DNA of 64,000 bases from Aristolochia californica (Eukaryota > Streptophyta > Magnoliopsida > Piperales > Aristolochiaceae): positions 23,442,619 to 23,506,618 of the forward strand of contig JARWKL010000008.1 in the NCBI GenBank assembly GCA_029961685.1, read 5' to 3'. Under the pieces are notes generated by a model that had not been told where the DNA came from, did not search any database, and saw only the letters and a program-made list of their open reading frames with translations. Below are positions 23,500 through 35,354 of this stretch, one piece after another; positions within the stretch are counted from its first letter, which is position 1; every line of letters starts with the position of its first letter. The position numbers and the translations under genes were made by a program.

Positions 23500-24657
23500 C
23501 TCTTCAACAATTTCATTTTCAAGAAGCTCATCGGAATCTTCTTCCAACAGTTCAATACTGAATAAACATTTACAGGTATGTCCTGGCAGGAATTGTTCGT
23601 CACAATTAAAACATAGGCCCTTTGCCTTTCGAGCGTCCATTTCCTGTTTAGTCAAAAATTTACGTGGCATAGAGTGTGGAGGCACACTGGTAGCCTGATC
23701 TTCTCGGTTAGGGGCAGAGGACCCAAAACGTAGACCAGATGTAGTACCCTGTATTCTGTTGTTCCAAAATGGTTTATGTTGTGAAGGCTCTTTTAGAACT
23801 CTCTGTTTGTGTTCCACATCTCTGGCATAATTCATTGCTGAGTCCAAATCTGTCGGACCAAGTAATTCCACTTCCAATCTAACTACCTCTGTCAATCCAG
23901 CATTAAAAATCTGAACATGTAGGTGAGGAGGAACAAATTCACTAGCTCAGGCCAACCTTTCTTGGAATGTTTTTTGGTAAACTTCTAAGGTGCTTGTCTA
24001 TTTATAGTTGATCAATTCCCCCACTGGGTTGCTGCTAGCTGGAGGTCCGAACCTCAACTTGCAAGCATGTTTAAAGTGCAGCCAATCCTGAATGGAATGG
24101 ACATTTCGGTAGTGATGGAACCACATGAGCGCTTCATCGAGCAGGTGGTAGGCGGCCAAAGTAACCTTGTCCATTTCCACCGTTTGTTGATGATAGAAGA
24201 ATTGTTCACATTTCGTGAACCACTGTAAAGGATCTTTAGAGCCATCATATGTAGGAAAGTTAAGTTTAAAGTACCTTGGAACCGTTGATGGTCCTTGTGC
24301 GTGAGTTGCCATGGAACCCATTGGTTTGCGCAGGGGTGGATTTGGTGGTGGCGTGAATTGTTGGTGGGGTACTGGTTGTGGTTGAAAATTGGTTGCTGGT
24401 GGTGGCGTTGGTGGTTGAAGTGCAGCAAGTTGTCTGAGGACGGTTTGTAGAGATGATTCCAGTGTTTGTAAGGTATTATTGATGTGAGAAATTTCAGTAC
24501 CTTGAAGAGTGGATCGTTGTTGAAGTTCTGAAAGTACTTGACGTATGTCCTCTGGAGAAGAGGAATCACCGAGGGTGGACCTGTCTGATACCACGTTGTT
24601 AGGATCCTCACGAGCCATGGATCTTGTCACCCTCCTCTCTTCTCTTCCTTCCATCAC
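23500..24657 (-). pseudogene. Gy2 gag, two stops
   Basis: The ATG at 24657 lies in the 5' LTR; the frame reads the primer site as VVSDRS. Capsid motifs PRYFKLNFPTYDGSKDP and WFHHYRNVHSIQDW are intact. Stops in one continuous frame: TAG at 23998-24000 (Gln codon, private) and TGA at 23947-23949 (shared with Gy1; the family Arg codon). The zinc knuckle CFNCDEQFLPGHTCK is at about 23613 and is complete. No frameshift. Confidence 0.93.
24580..24593 (-). promoter_or_regulatory. Primer-binding site of Gy2
   Basis: Minus strand TGGTATCAGACAGG, 3 nt from the LTR, identical to Gy1. Confidence 0.85.
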
Positions 24658-25008
24658 CTTGCTTGACGTTGAGATTGAATGAGGGATTGATGGGTATTGA
24701 ATTTCGGAAAGGAGAATTGGGGGAAAAACGGAAGAGAGCTTGAAGGAGCTCTTGACATGTTTATCTAATTTACTCTAGCTAAAGTAGACTCAATTCATAA
24801 TTCTCATTACCCTAGTCGTCCCTTAAATAGGGTTGAGGATGTCCAAAACACTAAAGACCTCTTGGGTCAATGGTTCAAACCAATAAATGCTAAACCAACC
24901 CAAACCAAAGACAAAACCAAACCAAGAAACAATTACATGGAAATTGAAAAACACATTCATTAATTCCTACGCCTGTTGGTAACTCGTGATGCTATAGAGT
25001 CCATAACA
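24597..25008 (-). repeat. 5' LTR of Gy2
   Basis: 412 bp with ends TGTTATGG (minus start) and CCTAACA. It carries the gag ATG and is followed by target duplication CTCTC. Confidence 0.95.
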
Positions 25009-25074
25009 CTCTCTACTTCTTCTTCTTCTTCCTTGTTGATCTCAAGTTCTTCTCATGGGATCCTAAATTCTACA

Positions 25075-25089
25075 TGGTATCAAAACAAG
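25075..25089 (+). promoter_or_regulatory. Primer-binding site of F
   Basis: TGGTATCAAAACAAG immediately after the LTR end TACA, with no gap, as usual for copia. One or two bases differ from the standard site. Confidence 0.82.
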
Positions 25090-25792
25090 AAGTTTAGGAT
25101 CCCACTTGATGTAGTAGTTATGCAATCTGTCCAAGAAGTTGGTAAAAGAAGGAGTTCAGCCATGAAGAGATAAGTTAATTCTCTTCTTCTTTAATTTTTT
25201 TTCTTCTTATTACATACTCCTTTACATTTTTTTTTCTTCTTCTTGAACTTTGAATCACATAGTTACAAGATAATTTTCATATGTTGTGAAGATTTATTTT
25301 TATGACTAAAATGATGTTATAATCTTGATCTTCTTGTAGATCAATTACAAGGTTGATCATGATCAGTTGCTACTTGTCTCTTATCAAGATTGATGTTTGA
25401 GATTCAGTTACCTTTATGTAACTTGGATCAATTTTATTTGAGGTGGAATTCCAGCACATGTTGCTGTAAATTCTCCCACTTGATGTTGCTCATGGGATTG
25501 TGTTATGTTGTTGGATGCCCATTATATGTTGGATTAAATTACAACACTCACTTATCCCTATTATTTTTGTTGCTCTTGAATTTCATCAATTGCATTATTT
25601 TACGTTGAAATATTCCCATGATCTGAAGATAAATTTCCTTCCGAGTATCTTGATTTGCCTCTAAGTCTTTTCTAAATATTTTTTTGCTCTCGGTTTGTGT
25701 TGGAGTTTGGATTAAGGCCTAAGCGGTTACATCTACCTTCTCCTTTTTTTTTTTGCTTTAAAAATATAAGGGAATTGAGTGATGGCTGGATC
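25090..25792 (+). other. F leader, no gene
   Basis: T-rich untranslated leader; part matches the B leader (GGAATTCCAGCACATGTTGC). The open frames here are short and have no motif. It ends with GGATC, the target duplication of E. Confidence 0.8.
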
Positions 25793-26188
25793 TGTTATGG
25801 ACTCAATAGCATCACGTGTTACCAGCAGGCATAGGAATTAATTAATGTGGTTTTCAATTTTCATGTAATTGATTTTGGTTTGGTTTGGTTAACAATTTAT
25901 TTGGCTTGAACCAGTGACCTAAGGGTCTGAAGTGTATTTGGCGTCCTCAACCCTATTTAAGGGGATGGCTAGGTTAATGAAAGGTAGCGATTGAATTAGA
26001 AAATTAGCCCAGAGTAAATTAGAGTAACAGGTCGAGAGCTCCTTCAAGCTCTCCCCCTTTTCCCCAAAATCCCCTTTCCAATTTTCTTCTTACATCACTC
26101 CATCAATCTATCCCTACGTCAAGCAAAGCAATGGAAGGAAGAGAAGAGAGGAGGGTGACAAGATCCATGGCTCGTGAGGATCCTAACA
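25793..26188 (+). repeat. 5' LTR of E
   Basis: 396 bp, starts TGTTATGGACTCAATAGC, ends GGATCCTAACA. It contains the gag ATG at 26131. The primer site TGGTATCAGACAGG follows at 26192-26205. Confidence 0.94.
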
Positions 26189-27400
26189 ACATGGTATCAG
26201 ACAGGTCCACCCCCGGTGACTCCTCTTCTCCAGAGGACATATGTCAAGTGCTTTCAGATCTTCAACAAACGTCCACGCATCAAGGTGCTGAAATTACAAA
26301 CATCCAAAATACATTGCACACACTGGAATCTTCTCTCAAAACAGACATCCGCCTGCTTGCAGCACTTCAATCGGCAGCGCCACCACCAGCTACAAACTCT
26401 CTACCACCGGCTGCAAACCACCCACACTTCACGGCACCACCACCACCACCACTGTGCCCAAAAACTGTTCCTATGGCTGCTCATGCACAGGGACCAACTA
26501 CGGTTCCCAGGTACTTTAAACTCAATTTTCCGACATATGATGGCCCAAAGGATCCTTTACTTTGGTTCATGAAATGTGAGCAATTTTTCTATCATCAACA
26601 AACATTGGATGTGGACAAGGTCACGTTGGCCGCCTACCAGCTGCTCAATGAAGCGCTCATGTGGTTCCATCATTACTGAAATGTCCATTCGACTCAGGAT
26701 TGACTAAATTTTAAACCTGCTTGCCAGATGAGGTTTGGACCTTCAGCTAGTAGCAACCCACTGGGGGAATTGATCAACTATAAATAGACTGTCACTTTAG
26801 AATTGTACCAGAAAACATTTCAGGAAAGGTTGGCCCACGCGATTGAATTTGTTCCTCCTCACCTGCATGTTCAGATCTTTAATGCGGGCTTGACCGAGTT
26901 GGTTCTCTTGAAAGTGGAATTACTTGGTCCTACAAACTTGGACTCAGCCATGAATTATGCCAGGGTTGTGGAACAGAAACAAAGAGTTCTAAGGGAATCA
27001 TTAGGCCGAAAACCCTTTTGGACCAACAGACTATCGGGTACTACACCTGGGCCACGTTTTGGCTCTTCAGCCCCTAACCGTGCAGAGCAGCCTACAAATG
27101 TGCGCACCCCCCCCCCCCCCCCCCCCCCCACAAAAAAAAAAAAAAAAAAAAAATCTTCCACGTAAATTCTTGACTAAATAGGAAATGGAGGCAAGAAAGG
27201 CCAAGGGCCTCTATTTTAATTGTGATGAACAATTTCTCCCAGGACATACCTGCAAAAGATTATTTAGTATAGAACTTTGGGAAGAGGGTTCAGAAGTGCT
27301 TCCTGAAGCTGATATTGTCGAAGAGGAACAACAAGAATCAGTGCTCTCCTTCCATGCCATGCATGGCCTGCATAGTTCTAATACCATGTAGGTAAAGGCC
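26131..27400 (+). pseudogene. E gag with a homopolymer disruption
   Basis: Starts within the LTR, passes through the primer site (MVSDRS), then capsid motifs PRYFKLNFPTYDG and WFMKCEQFFYH. A TGA lies near 26677. Capsid sequence resumes at 26803 (FNAGLTEL, LDSAMNYARVVE). At 27107-27153 a C23 run and an A22 run replace the segment before the zinc knuckle. The knuckle (FNCDEQFLPGHTCK, first Cys changed to Tyr) and the acidic tail follow at 27185-27391. Confidence 0.9.
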
Positions 27401-28525
27401 AAGTTACACCATCTCCAGTTACTTGATTTAGTTGATTCTGGTAGCACACATAATTTTATCAGTGAGCCCGCAACGAAACAATTGGGATTAGAAATCCAAC
27501 AGCAAAAGGGTCTCTCGATTTCAGTGGCCAATGGGGCTAAAATTGCTAGTGTTGGGTTATGTGCAGCCACCCCTTTTACTATTGGGGGACATTCATTTAA
27601 GGCTGACTTACTGGTCATTCCTTTAGCAGGATTTGATTTGGTGCTCGGGGTAAAATGGCTTCAGCTATTAGGCCCTATATTCTAGGATTTTCAGGCTCGG
27701 ACTAGGACATTTACAGTACAACAAGGCCAGATTACATTGCAGGGTATCAAGGCACAGGTGCCCAGTGTACTTCACACTTTCCAGATTCAGAGCACTGGTG
27801 ATTGTAAGTTATCTCCATTACTTACAGCCTTTGCGGATTTATTTAATGACCCTACTGGTCTACCACTAGTGCGTCAATGTGATCACCGCATACGTTTGAA
27901 GTTGGGAACCGATCCATTGGTGGTGCATCCTTATCGTTACCCACATATATAGAAAGATGAAATCGAAAGACAGTGCCTGAATATGCTCGCTCAGGGAGTT
28001 ATCCAGCCCAATAGGTCTCCCTTCTCATCCCCTATTTTACTGGTCCACAAAAAGGATAAATCATGGAGGTTTTGTGTCAACTACAAGCAACTCAATTTGC
28101 ATACAATTAAAGACAAGTTCCCCATCCCAGTGGTGGACGAATTGCTGGATGAGTTACATGGTGCTATGGTTTTTACCAAGTTAGATTTGAAATCAGGCGA
28201 TCATCAAATTAGAGTTCACCCTGCAGGTGTGGAGAAGACTGTGTTCCGCACACACCACGGTCATTTCGAGTTCCTCGTCATGCCCTTGGGTCTCTCCAAT
28301 GTACCCTCCACCTTCCAGGCCCTCATGAATGAGGTATTTTCCTCACTTCTGTGGAAATATGTGTTATTATTTTTTTATGACATCTTGGTCTATAGCACAA
28401 ATTGGGACGAACATCTCCAATACTTCCATCAGGTATTTACCATTCTACACTCCCATCATTTGGTTTTGAATGAATCCAAATGTTCTATGGGCACTTCAGA
28501 AGTGGCATATTTGGGCCACATTATA
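27401..28525 (+). pseudogene. E pol part 1: protease and RT
   Basis: Protease LVDSGSTHNFIS lies near 27430, followed by ANGAKIASVGLC. RT has KDKSWRFCVNYKQLN, KLDLKSGDHQIR, MPLGLSNVPSTFQ and the altered catalytic box FFYD near 28375. Stops lie near 27390, 27684 and 27950. The part ends at YLGHII, where D is inserted. FFYD is the same change seen in Gy1. Confidence 0.92.
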
Positions 28526-29415
28526 TGTTGTGGACTCAATAGCACACCGAGTCACACAACGTAGGACACAACATCAACTCACTCAATAAGATTTATTTCT
28601 TATATTTTTTTGACTAGGATTTATTTCTTATATGGTTTTAATTAGGAGTTATTTCTAATTAATTTATATGTAAGGGCATTATGGGGAATTATTGTAACCC
28701 GAACCCTAAAACTCCTTGATATGACCTATTTAAGGGAAAGGTATGAATGAAATAGGTAAGCTTCGAGATTTTAGAATAACCTAGTCTAAACAGGTTGAGA
28801 TCACCTCTTGATCTCGAGTTTAGGGTTTACTCCAAAAATCCAACCTATCCTTCACCCTCCATTGCCATCCATCTTCACCCAAATTCATCCCTCATCATCC
28901 ATACTAAGAAAAGGAGCTTCCTGCCCCTTTTCCGAGCCCAAAGAGAGGATCTTCTCTCACCACTAGCGACAACAACAAGTTGGGATCAATTTTCGTCTTG
29001 ACGAGCTGCAAAAGAGGAAGAATTCTGTTTCTTTCACATGAAGGGTTAGAACAACTCTTCTTGCTGGGAATTCATCAAGGAAATAGAGCAAGGACAACCA
29101 TCAACGTGAGCCAAGGCTGCCCCCCCAAGCTAGGCCTTCAAGTCCTAGAACGAGCTGCATCAAATCAGCGTTGAAACCCTGATTAACGTGAGCAAGAACA
29201 AGTATTCCTCCATTCTCTCTCCACCTGAATCACTTCCATTCTAGCTATAACTTTAGCACTAGAATGAGATCATAAAAAGGGAGACTGATCACTGGTGGAA
29301 GAGTACCCAAAGAAGGGATCTTAAACGCTCCTTACCGAGTCCAGCAACTCAGTACCAGTGCTGGATTCTCAACTCCCACGTCGTGTTACTCGATCCATGA
29401 CCTGGGACCGTAACA
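28526..29415 (+). repeat. 5' LTR of D
   Basis: Starts TGTTGTGGACTCAATAGC, ends GACCGTAACA. The gag-type reading frame (RRVTRSM) enters the LTR end. The primer site TGGTATCAGAGCAGG follows at 29419-29433. Confidence 0.93.
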
Positions 29416-30580
29416 ACTTGGTATCAGAGCAGGGTAACATGGGGGATAATATCAGCAATGAATAAATCCAAATCAGGATACAAAAGATAGAAGATAGCCT
29501 TGAAACAGCACAACCGGGTTGGGAAAGGTTTGTGGTTTGGAAGAACAGATGAGCCGAGTCATTAGCATGCTACAAGAGTTGAGGATAAAGAGACATCAGA
29601 GTCCAGAGGTGAGAGAGGTTGCTCAACCATATCACAGAAGAGGGGAGCAGTGGCCTGGGCGCACTGCTGTCCAAGGACCTCAGCATGGAGGCACAGTCCC
29701 AAGGTGTACCAAGTTAGAATTTCCCTCTTTCAATGGTTCTATAGATCCCTTAATTTGGTTGCATAGATGTGATTTTTTTTTTTTGAACCAAGGGACTACT
29801 GAATGGGATAAGGTGCAACTAGCCTCTTTCCATATGACAGATGAAGCCATGTTATGGGTAACTCAAGTAGAGAAAGAGAGACTGGGAATGACTTGGGGAG
29901 AATTTAAAAATCTATGCACAGTTAGATTTGGACCTCCCGCCAACAGAAACCCCCTGGGAGAGTTAGTCCTATTGAGACAAATGGGTTCGGTGGAACAATA
30001 TCAAAAACTATTCCAGGAAAAGTTGGCTCGTGCTGGTTAGAGGGTATTGGTTGACCAGTAGGTCTCCTTATTCACAGCAGGTCTCAATGAGTATTTACGG
30101 CTAGAGGTAGAACTCCTTATGCCCACGGATTTAGCTCATGCCATGAATATGGCCCGAGCAATGGAACAATGACAACAGCTGCAACAACGTAAGCCGGGTT
30201 GGTTGAGTGAGAGGAACACTTCCTCCACGTGACAAGGGCGCCGCTATAATTCATCTCAGGGAGCATCTACAGCAGCACCATCCAGACACACTCTGACTAC
30301 AACTCGGGTAGCCGATCCCCGCCCTGGTAACTCCCTACCGAGCTTTATAAAAAAATTGACAAGTGCGGAGATGGCAGAAAGGTGGTCCAGAAATCTATGT
30401 TATAACTGCGATGAGTAGTATCAGGTCGGACACCAATGTAAATAATTGTTTTGGCTCGAGGTGGAGGATTTAGAAGATCCAGAGGAGCCAGAGGATATTA
30501 TCGAGGCAGAACCACCAGAGATATCTTTGCATGCTACTACTGGGCAGAAATCACCTAAACAATGCAAGTCTGAGCTCATG
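29395..30580 (+). pseudogene. D gag, broken
   Basis: The frame starts in the LTR (MTWDRNNLVSEQGN) and soon meets a stop. 29519-30040 has the capsid: PRCTKLEFPSFNGSIDP, LIWLHRCDFF, LARAG. Further stops follow (30038, 30060, 30170). The knuckle CYNCDE-YQVGHQC near 30398-30440 is split by a TAG. The acidic tail ends SLHATTGQ near 30546. Confidence 0.88.
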
Positions 30581-31578
30581 TCATTGGCTGAGAACTGGTG
30601 GGACTAGTCGACTCGGGGAGTACACACATTTTTCTGATTTTGACAGCCGCACAACATCTCCAGCTTCAGATACACACTCATCCAACAGCCACCGTCTCAG
30701 TGGCCAATGGCGAGAAGGTCCCTAGCTATGGGATTAGTAAGGCGGGCTGTCAGGTGGATAGGTTCCACCGCATGCACACTTTGTAGACACAGGATCAGCC
30801 TGACAGTACTAGTGATGGTCTGGTTGAGGAGTTCTCTGACCTCTTCCAGGAGCTTTCGGGGTTACCTCCCATGAGGCACTGTGACCACATGATCTGTCTG
30901 AAACCAGGTTCTGAGGTAGTGGTCGTGCGACCATACCGTTACCCACACCTTCAGAAGGACTAGATAGAGCTTCAGTGGCATGAGATGTTGAAACAAGGTT
31001 TATTCATCCTAGATGCTCCCCGTTCTCTTCACCCATCTTACTTGTGAAGAAACATGATGGGACATGGAGGTTCTGCGTGGATTATTGGGAGTTGAACGTG
31101 CAGACAGTAAAAGACAAGTTCCCGATTCCGGTAGTGGATGAGCTCTTGGATGAGTTACATGGGTCATGGTTATTCGCTAAACTCGACCTCCGTTCGGGAT
31201 ACCATCAGGTCCGGATGCACCCCTCTGATATCGAGAAGATGGCATTCCGCATGCACCATCGCCACTTTGAGTCATCGTCATGCCGTTTGGGTTATCCAAT
31301 GCACCCTCCACTTTTCAAGCTTTGATGAACGAGGTATTTAGCCCCTATCTTCCAAAAATTTATTCTTCTATTTTTCGATGATATTTTGATATATAGCAAG
31401 TCGGTTGAGGAGCACTTGGCACACTTGAGGATTGGTTTCAACTTGTTAAGAGCACATCAGCTCTATTTGAAACATTCCAAGTGTTCTTTTGCGGCTTCAC
31501 AAGTGGGGTATCTGGGACACATTATCTCACATGAGGGGGTTACGGTGGATCCCGAGAAGATCCGAGCTATTCACTAAG
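30581..31578 (+). pseudogene. D protease and RT, truncated
   Basis: 30598-30786 has the protease site GLVDSGSTHIF and ATVSVANGEKVPSYG. Most of the protease C-terminus is deleted near 30781. 31044-31577 is RT: RFCVDYWELN, KDKFPIPVVDELLDELHG, KLDLRSGYHQVR, intact FFDDILIYS (with a frameshift near 31290), YLGHIISHEGV. Coding stops at about 31574 where LTR sequence begins. RNase H and integrase are absent. Confidence 0.9.
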
Positions 31579-32460
31579 TTACACAACGAAGGAGACAATA
31601 ACAACTCACTCAATAGGATTTATTTCTTATATTTCTTTGAGTAGGATTTATTTCTTATATGGTTTTAAGTAGGAGTTATTTCTAATTACTTTATATGCAA
31701 GGGCATTATGGGGAATTATTGTAACCCTAACCCTAAAACTCCTTGATGTGACCTATTTAAGGGAAAGGTATGAATGAAATAGGTAAGCTTTGAGATTTTA
31801 GAATAACCTAGTCTAAACAGGTTGATATCACCTCTTGATCTCGACTTTAGGGTTTACTCCAAAAATCCAACCTATCCTTCACCCTCCATTGCCATCCATC
31901 TTCACCCAAATTCATCCCTCATCATCCATACTAAGAAAAGGAGCTTCCTGCCCCTTTTTTGAGCCCAAAGAGAGGATCTTCTTTCATCACCAGCGTCAAC
32001 AACAAGTTGCGATCAATTTCCCTCTTGACGAGCAGCAAAAGAGGAAGAATTCTGGTTCTTTCACGTGAAGGGTTAGAACAACTATTTTTGCTGGGAATTC
32101 ATCAAGGAATCAGAGCAAGGACAGCCATCAACGTGAGCCAAGGCTTCCTCCCCCCCCCCCCCCCCCCCCCCAAGCTAGGCCTTCAAGTCCTAGAACGAGC
32201 TGCATCAAATCAGGGTTGAAACCTTGATTAACATGAGCAAGAACAGGTATTCATCCATTCTCTCTCCACCTGAATTACTTACATTCTAGCTATAACTTTA
32301 GCACTAGAATGAGATCATAAAAAGGGAGACTGATCACTGGTGGAAGAGTACCCAAAGAAGGGATCTTAAACCCTCCTTATCGAGTCCAGCAACTCAGTAC
32401 CAGTGCTGGATTCTCAACTCCCACACCGTGTTACTCAATCCATGACTTGGGACCGTAACA
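31579..32460 (+). repeat. 3' LTR of D, 5' edge deleted
   Basis: Homology begins about 25 bp into the LTR (AGTTACACAACGAAGG). It ends GACCGTAACA and is followed by target duplication TTATA. It contains a C22 run at 32150-32171, where the 5' LTR has only seven C. Confidence 0.92.
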
Positions 32461-32465
32461 TTATA

Positions 32466-34444
32466 TCAGCAGTGGGCGTGAAGGTTGACCAGAGTAAGAT
32501 ACAAGCCATCACAGATTGGCCTCCTCCCACCTTCCTTACCTCAATAAGGGGATTTTTGGGCCTAGCGGGATATTTCAGAAAATGTATCCGTACTTATGGC
32601 CAGATAGCAACACCTCTCAACAACCTTCTCAAGAAACATGCATTCACCTGGTCTCCCTCAGCGGCACATGCCTTTCAGCAGTTAAAGGAGGCCTTAGCCT
32701 CAGTGCCTGTGCTACAGCTACCAGATTTTGATGAATCCTTTGTGGTGGAATGCGTCCGGAGGAGGTATTGGTGTAGTGTTACAGCAACTGGGACACCCCA
32801 TCGCTTATTTCAGCCACAAGTTAGCCGCATATGAGAGGGAACTTATTGGGTTAGCCAAATCCATCCAACATTGGTGGCCTTATCTCTTGGGATGACCATT
32901 TCTGATATATACAGATCATTGTAGCCTCAAGTATCTTCTTAAGCAATGCCTCACCACATTACCGCAGCAGCACTGGTTGAGTAAACTCATGGGCTTTGAT
33001 TTTACAGTTCAATATACGCCAGGTAGTTTGAATTTGGGGGCTGATGCTTTGTTTCATCGGGACATTCTAGAACCACTCGTTTATGCTCTCAGCCACCCAC
33101 GTTCACTTTTTTTGGATTCTATTTGTGAGGAGACACATCAATATCAAAAACTTATTTCATTATATCAAGATATTCAGCAAGGGGCAGAAGCTAGTCATTG
33201 GACGATTCAGGATCGTCTTATCCTATACAAAAACAGGATTTTTATGCATAACACGTCCCCACTTCTTCACACCATTCTATCATCTTTCCCTAATAGCACA
33301 CATGAGGGTCGACAAAAAACATATTTTTGAATAAGTCGGGAATTTTATTGGAGGGGTATGAAGAGCACGATTGCTTATTATGTAGCTGCTTATCAGATTT
33401 GTCAATGAAACAAGGCCGAATCTTTAAGTCCTGCTAGCCTACTACAACCTCTGCAGCTACCGTCTCAAATATGGTCCGACATTTCCATGGATTTCATTGA
33501 TGGCCTTCCAACTTCATCAGGTAAATCCATGATATTAGTTGTGGTTGACCATTTTTAAAAATATGGTCACTTCATTTCTTTGGCGCATCCATATACTGCT
33601 GCTCATGTAGGTCAGTTATTTATGGACCACATTGTCCAATTACACGGGATTTCAGCATCCATTATCAGTGACAGGGATGCCATTTTTACCAGTACCTTTT
33701 GGAAAGAATTATTCAAGTTACATGGCACCCAAATGGCATTCTCTTCTACCTATCATCCACAGACTGATGGACAAATCGAGGTCATCAATCGCATGATCGA
33801 AATGTATCTTCAATGTTTTGTGGGGGACTCACCTAAACGGTGGGTTAAGTGGCTTTCCTGGGCAGAATTTTGCTATTAAACCTCTTACCACAGCGCACTG
33901 GGAACTACTCCTTTCAGGGTAGTTTATGGCAGAGATTCACCTCATTTGTTATCCTATGAATAGGGGCATCCAAAGTCGCCACTTTGGACCAAGCGTTAGC
34001 TGAAAGAGACGCTATGCTCACTGAGGTGTGTACTCATCTCCAGGAGGCCCAACACTCTATGAAGTTCTACTATGATACGAAGCACTGAGAGGTATATTAT
34101 TCCCCAAGAGATTATGTGTGATTAAAGCTCCAACACTACCTCTAGCTATCACCGACTGCCTCCAAGCGCCACAAGCTTTCTCTGAAATATTATGGTCCAT
34201 TTCAGGTGTTGGACCGTATTGGCACCATGGCCTACCGCTTGCAGCTACCACCCGAGGAAAAGATACATAATGTATTTCACGTATCCTAACTGAAGCCATT
34301 CCAGGGCGACTCTCCCTTGCTGCACACCCCTCTGCCACCACTCCATGAGGGCCGTGTCCTTTTTACTCCATCAGGTATTGCAGGCACCCCACATTCAAGG
34401 CAATTGGGAAATTCTCGTACAGTGGGCAGATGCAGACCCCAGTG
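32466..34444 (+). pseudogene. E pol part 2: RT end, RNase H, integrase
   Basis: Continues E in frame after D: AVGVKVDQSKIQAITDWP. RNase H is frameshifted at the VEC-DASGG site near 32750. The LKYLL block follows near 32930, then FTVQYTPGSLNLGADAL. Integrase has [24 protein letters not shown] (33660s) and YHPQTDGQIEVINR, with many stops (for example near 33330, 33405, 33555 and 33877). The GPF-type module leads to the chromodomain, interrupted by S1 after VQWADADPS. Confidence 0.92.
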
Positions 34445-35261
34445 TGTTATGGTCCCTAGCCATGGATCTAGTAACTCGGCGATTCAAATAAGGATCCAGC
34501 ACTGTTAGAGGGTTTCTTAACACGTTTTTGTAAAAAGAAACTCTCTTTTTCTTCCCTCACACGTTATAATTGAAAAGGAGTTTCCTTTTCTCAATTATAG
34601 ATGCACCAATTCAATCAAGAGACTGTTTTACGGATCCAATTATGAAACCCCACTTTATACCTCACAATGAGTAGGGTTTCTGAATTCATGCAACTACCAA
34701 TGCTGAATGTAAAGAGGGCAATCTCTAGCTCTTCTAAACTCGAAAAAGATAGATAAAAATACCTCTTGAAGACCTCCTTCAATTCAGCAACTCGAAAATC
34801 CCTTTCTTGATGCTAAGGCTCACGCAAATCCTTCTTCCCTCACTGCTGGTTCGTGGAAGAGATAGATGACTATTGTAGCAAGGAAGAGAAGGGTGATTGC
34901 TCCTCCTTTTCCTTCCAATATCTCCTCAAAGACTCCCCAATGGATGCAGCAACCCACCAAGGATAGTTCAAGCCAAGAACCCTAGGATAGGGAACCCAGC
35001 AAGAACCTAATTACTCTATTTTACTCTAAATCCGAACTTACCTTATTTCTCATTCCTTACCCTTTAAATAGGGTCATTCACGCCAAGATAGGTTAGGGTT
35101 AGGTTTATAAATCCCAACTATACCCCTACCTTCAAGTCTTATTACATAATCAATCAAATTCGAAATTAAAAGCAACATAAGTAATAAAAGTAAAATTAGG
35201 TGACTTGGTGAGTCATTGTCTCCTCCTCTGAGTGACTCGGTGTGCTATTGAGTCCATAACA
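34445..35261 (-). repeat. Solo LTR S1 (817 bp), minus strand
   Basis: Plus-strand ends TGTTATGGTCCC and GTCCATAACA. Perfect target duplication CAGTG at 34440-34444 and 35262-35266. It is the same LTR family as array C but about 45 bp longer. No internal sequence is left, the usual product of recombination between two LTRs. It lies in the chromodomain region of E. Confidence 0.94.
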
Positions 35262-35266
35262 CAGTG

Positions 35267-35354
35267 ACACTACATCGAAGCCATTATCAGCATTTCGGCT
35301 TCTCTACCCTTCCTTCGAGCTTGAGGAAGAGCTCTTTCTCCAGGAGGGGGGTGA
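35267..35354 (+). pseudogene. E pol C-terminal tail and polypurine tract
   Basis: Last codons of E (FRLLYPSFELEEELFLQ) and a G-rich tract, GGAGGGGGGTGA, abutting the 3' LTR. It continues the chromodomain interrupted by S1. Confidence 0.88.

Larger units (their letters stand above)
19789..25008 (-). mobile_element. Ty3/gypsy chromovirus Gy2 (5.2 kb)
   Basis: LTRs 19789-20201 and 24597-25008, with a perfect target duplication CTCTC at 19784-19788 and 25009-25013. Same subfamily and layout as Gy1, inserted in the 5' LTR of F. By eye the LTRs differ at about 8 positions plus one 1-bp gap. It is the least damaged gypsy copy in the window: pol has an intact FFDD box and only one frameshift. Confidence 0.96.
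19461..25074 (+). repeat. 5' LTR of F, interrupted by Gy2
   Basis: Starts TGTTGGAAGATGGGCTC at 19461 and breaks at 19788. It resumes at 25014 after the Gy2 target duplication and ends CCTAAATTCTACA at 25074. Removing Gy2 gives about 389 bp. TATAAATA lies at 19629-19636. Related LTRs: G (38077-39327), 42676-43127 and 57484-57881. Confidence 0.88.
28526..32460 (+). mobile_element. Ty3/gypsy element D, deleted, inside E
   Basis: 5' LTR 28526-29415 (890 bp), internal 29416-31578, 3' LTR about 31579-32460. Perfect target duplication TTATA (28521-28525, 32461-32465). The E reading frame resumes at SAVGVKVDQSKI after it. The internal region stops in the RT thumb, and about 24-27 bp of the 3' LTR start are missing. 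A deletion after insertion therefore removed RNase H, integrase, the purine tract and the LTR edge. LTR family equals solo LTR S2. Confidence 0.94.
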
